Shown: positions 1 through 9,350 of the stretch, piece after piece
Position numbering within the stretch: the first letter of the stretch is position 1
How the letters are laid out: every line of letters begins with the position of its first letter
The notes under the pieces: model-generated
What the model was told of the DNA's origin: nothing
Seen by the model: only the letters and a program-made list of their open reading frames with translations
Databases searched by the model: none
DNA from: Clostridiales bacterium
GTDB taxonomy: Bacteria; Bacillota; Clostridia; Lachnospirales; Lachnospiraceae
Direction of reading: 5' to 3'
Length of the DNA: 64,000 nucleotides
Assembly: GCA_021203365.1 (NCBI GenBank)
Contig: JAJQBI010000041.1
Coordinates: 1-64,000, forward strand
Made by a program: the position numbers and the translations under genes

Positions 1-101
1 AAGGTTCAATATGGTAACAAAGGGAAGTTCAACTTACCCTTTTGTCGCTCAAATCTTTTTATAATAATAGGAAGAATTATTAAAGAACAGGGAGGATATT
101 C

Positions 102-1322
102 ATGGAAGCCTATGAGAGATTACTGAAATATGCCAGAATTTATACCCCCAGCGACGAGAAGAGCGATACGGTCCCCTCCTCCTTCTGCCAGTTTGATCTG
201 GCGCACACGCTGGTCCGGGAACTGAAGGAAATGGGCGTCGCCGACGCCCAGGCAGACGATAAATGCTATGTCTACGCAAAACTTCCGGCCACAGCCGGAC
301 TGGAATCCCGGCCATGCCTGGGATTTATCGCCCATATGGATACCGTATCTGATTTCTGCGACCATCCGGCCCATCCCATGGTACACAGAAATTATGACGG
401 CGGCGAGCTTCCCCTTGGGGAAAGCGGGCGGACCCTTTCTCCCAAAATGTTTCCCCACCTTGAGAAACTGAAGGGACAGACGCTCATCACCACCGACGGC
501 ACCACAATTCTGGGCGCAGACGACAAGGCCGGCATAGCCGAAATCATAACCATGACAGAGCAGATCCTGCGGGACAGAATTCCCCACGGCCCCCTGGCAA
601 TCGCCTTCACCCCCGATGAGGAAATCGGCCTTGGGCCCAGGTATTTCGATGTAGAGAAATTCGGGGCTGATTTTGCCTATACCCTGGACGGCTCCACAGA
701 AGGAGAAATCCAGTATGAAAACTTCAACGCCTGCAGCGCGGTTTTTGACATAAGAGGCGTCAACATTCATCCGGGCGCCAGCAAAGACATCATGGTCAAC
801 GCCGCGCTGGTGGCCATGGAAATAAATTCACTTCTCCCTTCCGGGGAAACCCCCAGGGACACGGAAGGCTACCAGGGCTTTTATCATCTCACCCACATGG
901 AAGGGGATGTGGCCCATGCCGTACTGCACTATATTGTCCGGGACCACGACGCCGCCGGATTTGCCAGACGTCAGGAAAAACTGCGGGAAATCACAGCTGC
1001 CATCAATGAAAAATGGGGGCTGGGCACGGTCAGCCTGAAAATACAGGATGGATACCGCAACATGGCAGAAGTCATCCAAAACGGCAACATGCACCTCATC
1101 CAGAATGCCCGGACGGCATGTGAGACCGCAGGCGTGCCGGCCCTGGTTCTCCCCATCCGCGGCGGAACAGACGGTGCCCGTTTAAGCTTCATGGGACTTC
1201 CCTGCCCCAACCTTGGCACAGGCGGCCAGGGCTGTCACGGTCCCTATGAGCACATTACCTCGGAGAGTATGGAGATCTGTACCCGCATTGCCCTGGAGCT
1301 TGTAAAAATTTACGCGCAATGA
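102..1322 (+). CDS. pepT: Peptidase T (tripeptide aminopeptidase)
   Basis: Cytosolic M20-family zinc aminopeptidase that removes the N-terminal residue of tripeptides. The 406 residues match the usual length of PepT. The first metal-ligand motif is AHMDTVSDF (His78, Asp80), the bridging Asp lies in GADDKAG near residue 140, and the catalytic Glu pair is in PDEEIGLG near 173. A glycine-rich RGGTDGARLSFMGLPCPN block near the C-terminus is also typical. The start is set by GGGAGG about 8 bases upstream. A TATAAT sits near 60-65 without a clear -35 box. Just before it, ACAAAGGG and CCCTTTTGT can pair across the window's first 50 bases. The gene stands alone, facing the symporter remnant. Confidence 0.95.
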   Translation: MEAYERLLKYARIYTPSDEKSDTVPSSFCQFDLAHTLVRELKEMGVADAQADDKCYVYAKLPATAGLESRPCLGFIAHMDTVSDFCDHPAHPMVHRNYDGGELPLGESGRTLSPKMFPHLEKLKGQTLITTDGTTILGADDKAGIAEIITMTEQILRDRIPHGPLAIAFTPDEEIGLGPRYFDVEKFGADFAYTLDGSTEGEIQYENFNACSAVFDIRGVNIHPGASKDIMVNAALVAMEINSLLPSGETPRDTEGYQGFYHLTHMEGDVAHAVLHYIVRDHDAAGFARRQEKLREITAAINEKWGLGTVSLKIQDGYRNMAEVIQNGNMHLIQNARTACETAGVPALVLPIRGGTDGARLSFMGLPCPNLGTGGQGCHGPYEHITSESMEICTRIALELVKIYAQ

Positions 1323-1413
1323 GACACAGGTAAAGTCTATGAAATAAGAGCAACATCGAAAATGGTGAAAAACCCATTTCCCACAACCACTTTCTCTCAT
1401 AATATAATTTAAA

Positions 1414-1548
1414 CAAGGGACCCAACCTCATGAATGCAGATGCCTGCATCGACATTCATGCGATTAGGTCCCGAACAACATGACACCGCAGGCGCTCTGT
1501 GAGGAAATCCCGGTATCACAGCGACAAAATATCTTTTTTCGCTTCAAT
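1414..1548 (-). repeat. Dispersed hairpin repeat, copy 1 (two-hairpin form)
   Basis: This intergenic element is shared with 24631-24844 in the opposite orientation. Both copies carry a GCGACAAAA/TTTTGTCGC-type hairpin next to GTATCA, the block TGTTGTTCGGGACC, and a second hairpin built on CATGAATGC..GATGC. The segments between the two hairpins differ in length and sequence. It fills the space between the converging pepT and symporter genes, so it cannot be a promoter element for both. A terminator role is possible. Confidence 0.75.
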
Positions 1549-1551
1549 TAT

Positions 1552-2984
1552 TTAATTCAGTATTGCATCCAGAATTCCGATTGATTGCAATGCCAATATC
1601 AGCATCAAAACCGGTGCCACATATTTAATCATGATATTGTATAGCTTTTTCCGTTTGAACGTATGTCCGCCGGATTCCATCTCATCCGATATCCATTTCG
1701 GTCCTACGACCCAGCCGATCAGGATACACGAGAAAAACGAAATAAACGGCATCATTATACTGTTGCTGATATAATCCATGATATCAAGCAGCTGTCCGAC
1801 CGTTCCGTTTGGCAGCTTCACTTCCATATAAAAAATACTATAGCCAAGAGTAATCACAGCAGAGGCTGCCATATAAATAACCGTTAATACAAGAGTCACC
1901 TTTTTTCTGGATGCGTGAAAAAGAACCATGCAGTTCGCAACAATTGACTCCAACACCGAGATACAGGAAGTAAGGGTCGCAAATACGGCTGTCAGAAAAA
2001 AGAGCGTCCCAACCAGGATACCCGCTTTTCCCATGGCATAAAAACCTTTGGCAGAGAAATAAACATCAGGCTCGGTCCAGCGCTCATCCCCTCCGTTCCC
2101 GAGAAAACATAGACAGCGGGAACGATCATCATACCTGAGAGCAGCGCAACTCCCGTGTCAAAAAACTCAATCTGATTCACTGCTCTGTTCAGATTGACCT
2201 CCGGTTTAACATATGAACCATAGGTGATCATAATTCCCATCGATACGCTGAGGGAAAAGAACAGCTGACTCATTGCATCCAGCAGTATTTGCAGGAATCG
2301 CTGAATCGTGACTCCTTCCAGATTCGGCGTCAGATAGAACTTTAAGCCCTGAAGTCCGTTTCTCGTGACCCCTGTTTCATCTGTATTCGTCAGTGTCAGT
2401 GAAAAAATAACAATTCCCACCACCATGATGAGAAGGACTGGCATGATAAATTTTGAAACCTTTTCAATTCCCTTTTCTACCCCATTATAAACAATCAAAG
2501 CGGTTAAACCCATAAAAAACAGGGCAAATACCACTGGTGAGACCGGCGATGCAATAAAAGAAGTAAAATATTCATCTTCAGCAGCTGCTTTGGCCCCTCC
2601 TGTCAGATATACCGTGAGATATTTGGTAATCCAGCCCCCGATTACAGCATAATAAGTCATGATTAATACAGGAACAAGAAATGTCACCACTCCAAGGAAT
2701 CTCCATTTTTCGTTCATTTCTGCATAGGCATAGATAGCACTCTTCTTTGTTTTCCTGCCAATCGCAATATCTGAAACAAGTAAGGTAAATCCAAACGTAA
2801 CGACCAGCACCAGATACACTACCAGAAACAGCCCGCCGCCATCTTTCGCAGCAAGATATGGAAAGCGCCAGAGATTTCCTACCCCTACCGCGCTTCCGGC
2901 CGCAGCCATGACAAATCCAAACTGGCTGCTGAACGTATTTTTCTTCGTATTTTTCCTCGTATTTTCCTTCATATTTTCCTTCAT
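1552..2984 (-). pseudogene. Sodium-dependent neurotransmitter:sodium symporter (NSS/SNF family), frameshifted
   Basis: Two overlapping ORFs (2984-1992 and 2034-1552) together make one full NSS transporter. The N-terminal part has the family signature AGSAVGVGNLWRFPY just before the first membrane helix. The first ORF reads LMFISLPKVF, then leaves frame at a run of five T on the coding strand (about 2040-2044). The second ORF resumes with AMGKAGILVGTLFF and the expected helices. One extra T restores a single frame through the conserved LPKVF-x-AMG segment. The gene is therefore either inactivated by a one-base deletion or carries a sequencing error. The 5' end has four 12-bp repeats coding MKEN MKEN TRKN TKKN, giving two candidate ATG starts. 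Substrate unknown; amino acids are usual for bacterial members. Confidence 0.85.
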
Positions 2985-3133
2985 AATCAGTTTCCTCTGT
3001 TACAGACAGATTTCTTATAAATCCGACTGCCTGGCTCATTGCTTCGCGGGAATAAAAACAGAAAATACATTTCCTTACTCCCATTCAGGCATATAAGCAG
3101 ACAAATTGATTTTCGGAAATACCATTTTTCATG

Positions 3134-3823
3134 CTACAACAGAAAATCCATACAAAAGCCAGCCTCTTCTTCTGATATCCCCTGCTCCTTCAGAAGATGC
3201 CTGATGGTCTTCATGTAATGCTCTGATATGACCCTGCAGATACTGTCTGTATTGCCAGTATGGCAGGCATCCACCAGCTCCTTATGAATTGTGTATTGAC
3301 GGGATACTACGTAATTTCTGTCGAGATCTTCCCTGTATCCGGATATAACATTTCCATAATTCAGCTGACTCCATGCCTGATACAGCCGCGGCATATTCGC
3401 CATCTTTACGAGTTCCCCATGAAATCCGTTATCGTACGCAAACACTTCATCGTAATGTTCCACATCCAGATTTTTCATTTTATCCAGAATATCTTCCATT
3501 CGATCCAACGTATCACCTGGAATCTTACCGCCAACCAGCTTGACCGACATCGTTTCATACCCTGTTCTCATAAAATAGATCTCATAAGAATCCTGAATGG
3601 TAATCTGTTTTACCGAACATCCTATGTTTCTTGTATATTCTATCAGCCCTTCAATCTCAAGCTGTCTCAGGGCTTCACGGATGGGACCCCGGCTTATCCC
3701 GAATTCATTGGCCAGTTCTGCTTCTACAATATGATCGCCCGGTTTCAGTTCCTGACCGACGATCTTCATGCGTATTGCATCTGTTATATTTTCACGTAAT
3801 GTACGATATGCCAGTTTCCCCAT
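3134..3823 (-). CDS. GntR-family transcriptional regulator, FCD (FadR-like) subfamily
   Basis: A 229-residue repressor-type protein. Residues 1-75 form the winged helix-turn-helix (AELANEFGISRGPIREALRQLE is the recognition region). The rest is an all-helical FCD ligand domain with the conserved FHGELVKMANM segment and later His residues (IHKELVDACHTGN) that bind a metal in this subfamily. It lies between two transport genes on the same strand, the APC permease upstream and the symporter downstream, so it probably controls one or both. Ligands of the subfamily are usually small organic acids, sugar acids or amino acids. The ligand here cannot be read from sequence. The start has GGAGAG just upstream. 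Confidence 0.9.
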   Translation of the reverse strand: MGKLAYRTLRENITDAIRMKIVGQELKPGDHIVEAELANEFGISRGPIREALRQLEIEGLIEYTRNIGCSVKQITIQDSYEIYFMRTGYETMSVKLVGGKIPGDTLDRMEDILDKMKNLDVEHYDEVFAYDNGFHGELVKMANMPRLYQAWSQLNYGNVISGYREDLDRNYVVSRQYTIHKELVDACHTGNTDSICRVISEHYMKTIRHLLKEQGISEEEAGFCMDFLL

Positions 3824-3910
3824 TTCTCTCCTTTATGCTTTCTCTCCATCTGCCTGTTTTTTATTTCTTTTTTCACAAAGGATTTTATCATAAAGAAGAT
3901 TCACGGTAAA

Positions 3911-5353
3911 TCATTTCTTTTTATTTTCCCGCTTTGCAAGCTTTGGCATAATCATTCCCAAAGCAGTGAGCACGATCGGTGTAATTACATTCAGCGCGAA
4001 CGTAAAACTATCTGTGCTGTACATTCCCATAATACAGCATATCGCTGTTACTGCAAAGCACCAGCCTCCAAAAAACATTGCGACCCTCTGATTTTTTACA
4101 AACCGATATTCCGACGGAAATTTATCAATGGATTTTCGAAGTGCCAAATAGGCCACAAATGCCCGCAAATAACGAAGCGGCATACATACCGAATTCAGTT
4201 TTGTCAGCTGCTGCAATACCGCGGCTGCTCCCGGCACAACAGACTGAATCAGGATAATCGCTCCCGAAAGAACAACAACAAGCAAAATACCATTCGTATA
4301 AGCGCCATGCTTATTCTTCTTACGAAGCTTTGACGGAATAAATTCCTTTGTTTTTTCATTATCCAGCAGCATACGAAGAGGCGCATCGATACTCAGAATC
4401 AGAATCGCAAACTGGCTGATCATATTGCACAAAGCATAAAGAACCAGGAAGAGATCGCCCACATGATAATATTCTCCCAGCCTCTGAAATGCCCAGTATC
4501 CACCATTTGCAGCATAAGAATTAAATGATTCCTGGCTGGCATTGATAATCTCCGGATCATACATCATTCCCATCGCAACTGTTCCCAGCATGGCACATCC
4601 AAGTACCATGACTGCCATGGCGATAATTCCTTTCGGAAAGTTTTTACTTGGATTATCTACCTTATTTACATAAGGTGAAATTTTCTCGCATCCACCTACC
4701 GCAAAAACAAGAATAGACAGAGAAGTAAAATATCCCACGTTGAAATTCGGAATCAGGTTTTTCAAGCTGAAATCCATCGATACATATTCTGCACTCGAAT
4801 TGATTACAGGAGCTGCAAACATCATCAATATATACAAAAATGACAGGATAAACACACATGTTCCCGCCAATGTCAGAAGTTTCTTCAGCGGATTCAGACC
4901 CTTGCTTGCGATAAAACATCCGATCAGGAATACAGCCAGTGTTGCAAGCTGTACCATAAAAGTCGGAAGCGAATCATACGTCTCTGCATTACGAAATATC
5001 ATCCAGCTCGTCGCCTTCAGAAAACCGCTTCCCTTACTTGCGATATATGTAATATGACATGCCCAATAGGTCCACCCTGCATAGTACGCCAGTTTTGGTG
5101 ACGTGGTTTCATAAATCCATGCATTTACACCGCTTCCACTGGTTTTAAAAGCAGCACCCAATTCACCTACCATAAGCGCATAGGGAATGAAATACAGAGC
5201 AAACATCAGGATCCAGCTGAAAATAACCTGAATTCCATTGAAATAGACGAATCCATTTACAATATTACCAAATCCCCAAACTGTAGAAAAAGCCATAAAG
5301 GCAAGCGCATGCCATGTGATCTTCTGCGCGTCTGACTTTTGTTTCTGTGACAT
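3911..5353 (-). CDS. APC-superfamily amino acid permease (YjeM / glutamate-GABA antiporter type)
   Basis: A 480-residue inner-membrane carrier with about 12 hydrophobic helices and a short Lys-rich tail. The N-terminal ALAFMAFSTVWGFGNIVNG and the following GELGAAFKTSGSGVNAW are the usual helix 1 and helix 3 substrate region of APC permeases. The overall look resembles the YjeM branch annotated as glutamate/GABA-type transporters, but the substrate is my inference. GGAGG precedes the ATG at normal spacing. The gene is followed by the GntR regulator and preceded by the ThrE exporter on the same strand. The region is visibly richer in A and T than the flanking pepT and glycerate kinase genes. 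Confidence 0.85.
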   Translation of the reverse strand: MSQKQKSDAQKITWHALAFMAFSTVWGFGNIVNGFVYFNGIQVIFSWILMFALYFIPYALMVGELGAAFKTSGSGVNAWIYETTSPKLAYYAGWTYWACHITYIASKGSGFLKATSWMIFRNAETYDSLPTFMVQLATLAVFLIGCFIASKGLNPLKKLLTLAGTCVFILSFLYILMMFAAPVINSSAEYVSMDFSLKNLIPNFNVGYFTSLSILVFAVGGCEKISPYVNKVDNPSKNFPKGIIAMAVMVLGCAMLGTVAMGMMYDPEIINASQESFNSYAANGGYWAFQRLGEYYHVGDLFLVLYALCNMISQFAILILSIDAPLRMLLDNEKTKEFIPSKLRKKNKHGAYTNGILLVVVLSGAIILIQSVVPGAAAVLQQLTKLNSVCMPLRYLRAFVAYLALRKSIDKFPSEYRFVKNQRVAMFFGGWCFAVTAICCIMGMYSTDSFTFALNVITPIVLTALGMIMPKLAKRENKKK

Positions 5354-5491
5354 TCTTTTGTCCTCCCTCGTTTTTCTTTTTTCATTCTACCCTTTTTATT
5401 TCTTATTGTAAACTGTTAATTGTCAACAATATACAAAAAGTTTTTTATTAAATATTACCCATAAAAAATTCCTCTATCCCGCTTTATCTGC

Positions 5492-6793
5492 TCAGGCATC
5501 ACTTTTCATCCGGTCATAAAAATACAGACGCACAACGGTAGAAACCAACAAAATAGCAACTGCCATAAGCCCTGCGATTGCAATCGTGTAAAGTCCCTGT
5601 TCAGCGACAAGAGACATCTCTCCCAGCACAATATAGTTCATTGTATAATAAACACCCGCACCAGGAAGCATCGGAAAAATGGAAACAACCAGATACGAAA
5701 TTGTCGGGAATTTGCGGATACGTGCCATTGTTTCCGAATATATCGCGGCAAAAGCGGCCGCCAGAAAATATGCCGTCAGCTCAGATATTCCTGACCGCGT
5801 GGTAAAATAATACACGGTCCATGACAGCATACCCCCAAGACAGCAAATGAGCAAACCGAATCCATGAATATTAAACAGAATCGAAAAACCTGCACAGCCA
5901 ATAAAACAGGCCGCCGCATGAATCAGATACGTATACCCAGGATCCGTATTCAACGGTGAAGCACCCAGAAAGCTTACAGTGAAATTCCATGCAGCACCAG
6001 CTCCCAAAGCAATTGCCACGGCAGTCAGAAACACCTGTACGATCCGGTTGAGCCCGGAATTTGTATCGCCATAAATAATATCCCGCATTGCATTCGTAAA
6101 AAGCAATCCCGGCACAAGCAGCATCAGAGCCCCGATCACGACTGCATCCGAATTATCTGCGATACCCCATACCCCCATCGCGTAGGCAGGGATCGCCATA
6201 ACAAATGACGCAAGGATTGTCCAAAAAAATGGATTTGTACGGAAACGGTCCAGAAAACAGCCTACTAAAGTGATGATCAATCCACATATTCCGGAACAAA
6301 ACGCATCCTTAAAGCTTCCGCCAAACAGAATACAAAATCCGCCCGCCGCCAGATAGCTTCCCAGAAGCAGAAAGGGAAAACAATAGGTCAGATGATCTTT
6401 TTTTGTATCCTCGATCCAGCAATTCAGTGTATCAATATCTGGTTTTTCCTGACAGATCCTGCGGCTTAAATTACTGAAATGTTCTACAGCATCCAAGTCG
6501 TTTCCATGAAAACCGACCCGACGCATTCTCGTCAGGGACTCTCCTTTGGGTGTACGGATACTTACGATCAGACAATTTGGGATAGAAAACGCCTGCGCCT
6601 TAAGGCTTCCAAATTCTCTGTGCGAAGCATTCTTTTCAAAACTTTCCTGTCCATCTGACAAACAGGAATCTTCCGAACGATAGGCATCCAGAATCCGTAC
6701 AATACTCTCTTCCACACGAAAAGTTTCCGCACCGCTTATAGCCAGCTGGTATCCAAGTTCCGTTACCAGATCCAACAATACTTCATAATCCAT
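5492..6793 (-). CDS. Threonine/serine exporter family protein (ThrE, fused DUF1212-DUF3815 type)
   Basis: A 433-residue membrane protein. The N-terminal soluble part (TELGYQLAISGAETFRVEESI) is the conserved ThrE start. It is followed by about ten hydrophobic segments in two blocks, matching fusion of the ThrE and ThrE_2 halves that are separate genes in some bacteria. Members such as ThrE of Corynebacterium export threonine and serine; the substrate here is inferred. The track starts at 6799, but GAAGGG is only three bases from that ATG and eight from the second one, so I prefer 6793. An insert with ESFEKNASH in the soluble domain is unusual. It sits between the glycerate kinase and the APC permease, same strand. 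Confidence 0.85.
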   Translation of the reverse strand: MDYEVLLDLVTELGYQLAISGAETFRVEESIVRILDAYRSEDSCLSDGQESFEKNASHREFGSLKAQAFSIPNCLIVSIRTPKGESLTRMRRVGFHGNDLDAVEHFSNLSRRICQEKPDIDTLNCWIEDTKKDHLTYCFPFLLLGSYLAAGGFCILFGGSFKDAFCSGICGLIITLVGCFLDRFRTNPFFWTILASFVMAIPAYAMGVWGIADNSDAVVIGALMLLVPGLLFTNAMRDIIYGDTNSGLNRIVQVFLTAVAIALGAGAAWNFTVSFLGASPLNTDPGYTYLIHAAACFIGCAGFSILFNIHGFGLLICCLGGMLSWTVYYFTTRSGISELTAYFLAAAFAAIYSETMARIRKFPTISYLVVSIFPMLPGAGVYYTMNYIVLGEMSLVAEQGLYTIAIAGLMAVAILLVSTVVRLYFYDRMKSDA

Positions 6794-6847
6794 AACCATT
6801 TCCCTTCGTAATTATTTAACCCGGTAACACATCCGGAAAAACCCGGC

Positions 6848-8011
6848 TCAGAGCAGTCTGAATACCTGCTCCACCGCCAGCCGCATGTTCTTCTTTGCCG
6901 TTTCCGGTTCCATGGCCTCATCCAGCGTCGTTACCCCGCGCACAATCGGAAAGAAGGCATCAATCCCCTCTTCATTGCAGGCAAACGCATCGTCCGTCAC
7001 ACTGCCCGCAAAAGCGATCACGCGGCAGCCATGCTTTTTTGACAGGTGTGCCACACCGACCGGCACCTTCCCCATTGCCGTCTGTCCATCCAACCGGCCT
7101 TCTCCCGTCAGGACATAGTTTGCGTCGATAAGCTCCTGCTCCAGACGGATCGCCTCAAGCACAATGGAAATCCCCGACTTCAGCTCCACATTCGGCAGAT
7201 AACTTAAAAAAGCAAAACCAAGGCCTCCCGCTGCTCCGGCGCCTGCCAGATGCGAAGCATTTTTTATTTTGCGGGTACGTTCTGCCACATTATTTTGGGT
7301 CTCCAGGTACCGAAATGTCTCTTCCGCATAATGGCGCATCAACTGATCCATCCCTTCCCGTTCCTCCGACTTCACACCCTTCTGCGGCCCAAACACATAA
7401 ACGGCTCCATTCTCGCCGCAGAGTGGATTTGACACGTCACAGGCAATCTGAAAATGACATTCCTCCAGCTCCGGAAGCACGTTCCGGTCATCAATTCGCG
7501 CGATCCTGCCCAGACTTGCAAACACAGGCGGCAGGATTTCTCCATCTGCATCATAAAACTCGTATCCGAGTGCCTGCAGCATTCCGATACCGCCTTCTGT
7601 AGTCGCACTCCCGCCGATTCCGATGAGGAATTCCCGACACCCCTTTCTGACCGCATCACAGATCATCTGTCCGACTCCGACGGTAGACGCACGCCACGGA
7701 TCCAGATTTTCACGCTTCACCAGAGTAATACCGGACGCCTCTGCCATCTCCATCACAGCTGTTTTCCCATCAGCCATCACTCCATAACGCGCCGTAACCG
7801 GCTCTCCCATCGGGCCGGTCACCGAAACTCTGGCATAGGTTCCGCCCAGCCCTTCCACAAGCGCTTCTGTCGTCCCTTCTCCGCCATCTGCCAGCGGGCG
7901 GACCACCACCTGTGCATCACAGGCATGCAGCACGCCCTCGCGTGCTGCCATCCCGGCCTCCATGGAGCTCATACTGCCCTTAAACGAATCCATCGCAATT
8001 ACAACCTTCAT
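6848..8011 (-). CDS. glxK: Glycerate kinase (GarK/GlxK family)
   Basis: Cytosolic kinase phosphorylating D-glycerate, usually at C2, feeding it into glycolysis. The opening VIAMDSFKGSMSSMEAG and the PLADGGEGTTEALV block are family signatures. The glycine-rich GIGGSATTEGGIGMLQALG and the LTGEGRLDGQTAMGKVP segment complete the active site. At 387 residues it is full length. GGGAGG lies upstream of the ATG. It is 41 bases downstream of the nucleoside hydrolase and 54 bases before the exporter, all leftward, suggesting one transcript that links nucleoside or serine-type carbon use to glycerate. That link is inference. Confidence 0.93.
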   Translation of the reverse strand: MKVVIAMDSFKGSMSSMEAGMAAREGVLHACDAQVVVRPLADGGEGTTEALVEGLGGTYARVSVTGPMGEPVTARYGVMADGKTAVMEMAEASGITLVKRENLDPWRASTVGVGQMICDAVRKGCREFLIGIGGSATTEGGIGMLQALGYEFYDADGEILPPVFASLGRIARIDDRNVLPELEECHFQIACDVSNPLCGENGAVYVFGPQKGVKSEEREGMDQLMRHYAEETFRYLETQNNVAERTRKIKNASHLAGAGAAGGLGFAFLSYLPNVELKSGISIVLEAIRLEQELIDANYVLTGEGRLDGQTAMGKVPVGVAHLSKKHGCRVIAFAGSVTDDAFACNEEGIDAFFPIVRGVTTLDEAMEPETAKKNMRLAVEQVFRLL

Positions 8012-8052
8012 CCGGTCTTTCCGCCTCCCACTACTGCATCATTGCCGAAAGT

Positions 8053-9024
8053 CTATTGATGGCGCACCAGCAGCCCTGCCAGTCTCTGCTTATACAGCTT
8101 TCCGTCAAAATCTGCAATTACCGAACAATTAGGTTCAGCAAAACCATACGGCTTTGCATCAAAACCGCTCATATCCGCAAGAACCTGTCCGGCATAGAAA
8201 ATCACCTGTCCGTAAGTCGCCGGTTCAGAGACACAGACATATGCCATACATGAAACCAGCTTACGCACATCTTCCCAGAGGAAACCTGCCATGGTAACAG
8301 CATCCGGGAGAGTTACAATCGATTTCTGACAATGAAGCAGATTGTATTTTGCTAAAGCCGCATTACATTCAACTGCAAATTTTGCAACTGGATTTCCTGT
8401 ATCCAGCAGTGCATCCATATCCTCCTGTGTCCAGGCTGCATCCCCTTCGTATAAATCCGCCCCTCCTATATAAATGGGAACACCACAATTCATCATAACT
8501 TTATATGCTTCTGCATCTGCATATACATTGAATTCCGCTACCGGTGTTGTATTTCCCGGGCCAAAACCGGCTGTAGACATGGACCAGATGGATTTAAGCA
8601 GGCCCATTGTCTCTGGTTCTTTCATAATCGCCAGAGCAATATTGGTAACAGGCCCAAGGGTAATAAGCTCTATTTCCCATGGGTTTTTTCTTACCAGATC
8701 CAGGATCGCATCACAGGCGTGGATCCCCGGAACCGGCGCTGTGACCGGATGAATCAGGTTCATATCCCCCATACCGTCTTTCCCGTGAACATTCATCGCA
8801 TGTACAGGCTGTCTTACCAGCGGCCGGTCGGCTCCTGCATAGACCGGAACATTTTTTCCGGCCACTTCGATGGTTTGCAGACAGTTTGCCGTCGCCTGTT
8901 CTACCGGAACATTTCCACTCACCGTTGTAATTGCCAGTACATCCACGCTGTCATCCAGCAATGCCATCAGAATGGCTACTGCATCATCTGAACCAACATC
9001 CGTGTCAATGATTACTTTTCTCAT
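8053..9024 (-). CDS. Nucleoside hydrolase (inosine-uridine preferring family)
   Basis: A 323-residue enzyme that cleaves ribonucleosides to base and ribose. The N-terminal IIDTDVGSDDAVAI contains the calcium-binding DxDxxxDD cluster that defines the family. MNVHGKDGMGD matches the second conserved stretch (the usual HGxDGLG). FNVYADAEAYKVMM supplies the NxxxDxEA motif, and the third calcium Asp of DA(V)TMAG is near residue 250. The start follows AGGAGA. It is the first gene of the leftward glycerate kinase group. Base specificity cannot be inferred: pyrimidine-, purine- and nonspecific enzymes share these motifs. Confidence 0.92.
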   Translation of the reverse strand: MRKVIIDTDVGSDDAVAILMALLDDSVDVLAITTVSGNVPVEQATANCLQTIEVAGKNVPVYAGADRPLVRQPVHAMNVHGKDGMGDMNLIHPVTAPVPGIHACDAILDLVRKNPWEIELITLGPVTNIALAIMKEPETMGLLKSIWSMSTAGFGPGNTTPVAEFNVYADAEAYKVMMNCGVPIYIGGADLYEGDAAWTQEDMDALLDTGNPVAKFAVECNAALAKYNLLHCQKSIVTLPDAVTMAGFLWEDVRKLVSCMAYVCVSEPATYGQVIFYAGQVLADMSGFDAKPYGFAEPNCSVIADFDGKLYKQRLAGLLVRHQ

Positions 9025-9350
9025 ATAGCTTCTCCTTTCATATCACGTTTTTGGATTCTTATAAAGGTTCGTCTGCTGATAATACTTACATTCCTCTCAT
9101 ATCTTCATTTACGTTTGAATTATATACCATCATACCATATAATGATTGAAGCGGCAAAAAGTATTTTGTCGCTATGATACACAGGCAAGAAAACAAACTT
9201 TTCAGGAACCCGCTATGATCCCGCACTCATTGCAACGAAATACTGGAAATTGTATACTGAACGCAATGAGGTTGAGTTTATCTTCAAATAAGTTTGTCGT
9301 TGTACGGAACCCGGGCTGAAAAAAATTCGGTGAGAAGAAAATGCGAATGG
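9025..9350. other. Intergenic region upstream of nucleoside hydrolase
   Basis: This 326-bp stretch holds one short copy of the dispersed hairpin repeat (9146-9180). No convincing ORF, RNA gene or strong terminator was seen. The promoter of the nucleoside hydrolase group should lie here, but I could not single out a -35/-10 pair. Confidence 0.5.
9146..9180 (+). repeat. Dispersed hairpin repeat, short copy
   Basis: A stem GCGGCAAAA / TTTTGTCGC with a four-base loop (one G-T wobble), flanked by TTGAA on the left and TATGATAC on the right. The flanks and stem match the first hairpin of the 24.6 kb element. The second hairpin of that element is absent. Confidence 0.65.

Noticed and set aside
1992-2984. 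Programmed frameshift in the symporter gene
   Set aside because: There is no downstream stimulatory structure that I can see, and the family does not use frameshifting. A deletion or sequencing error is simpler.
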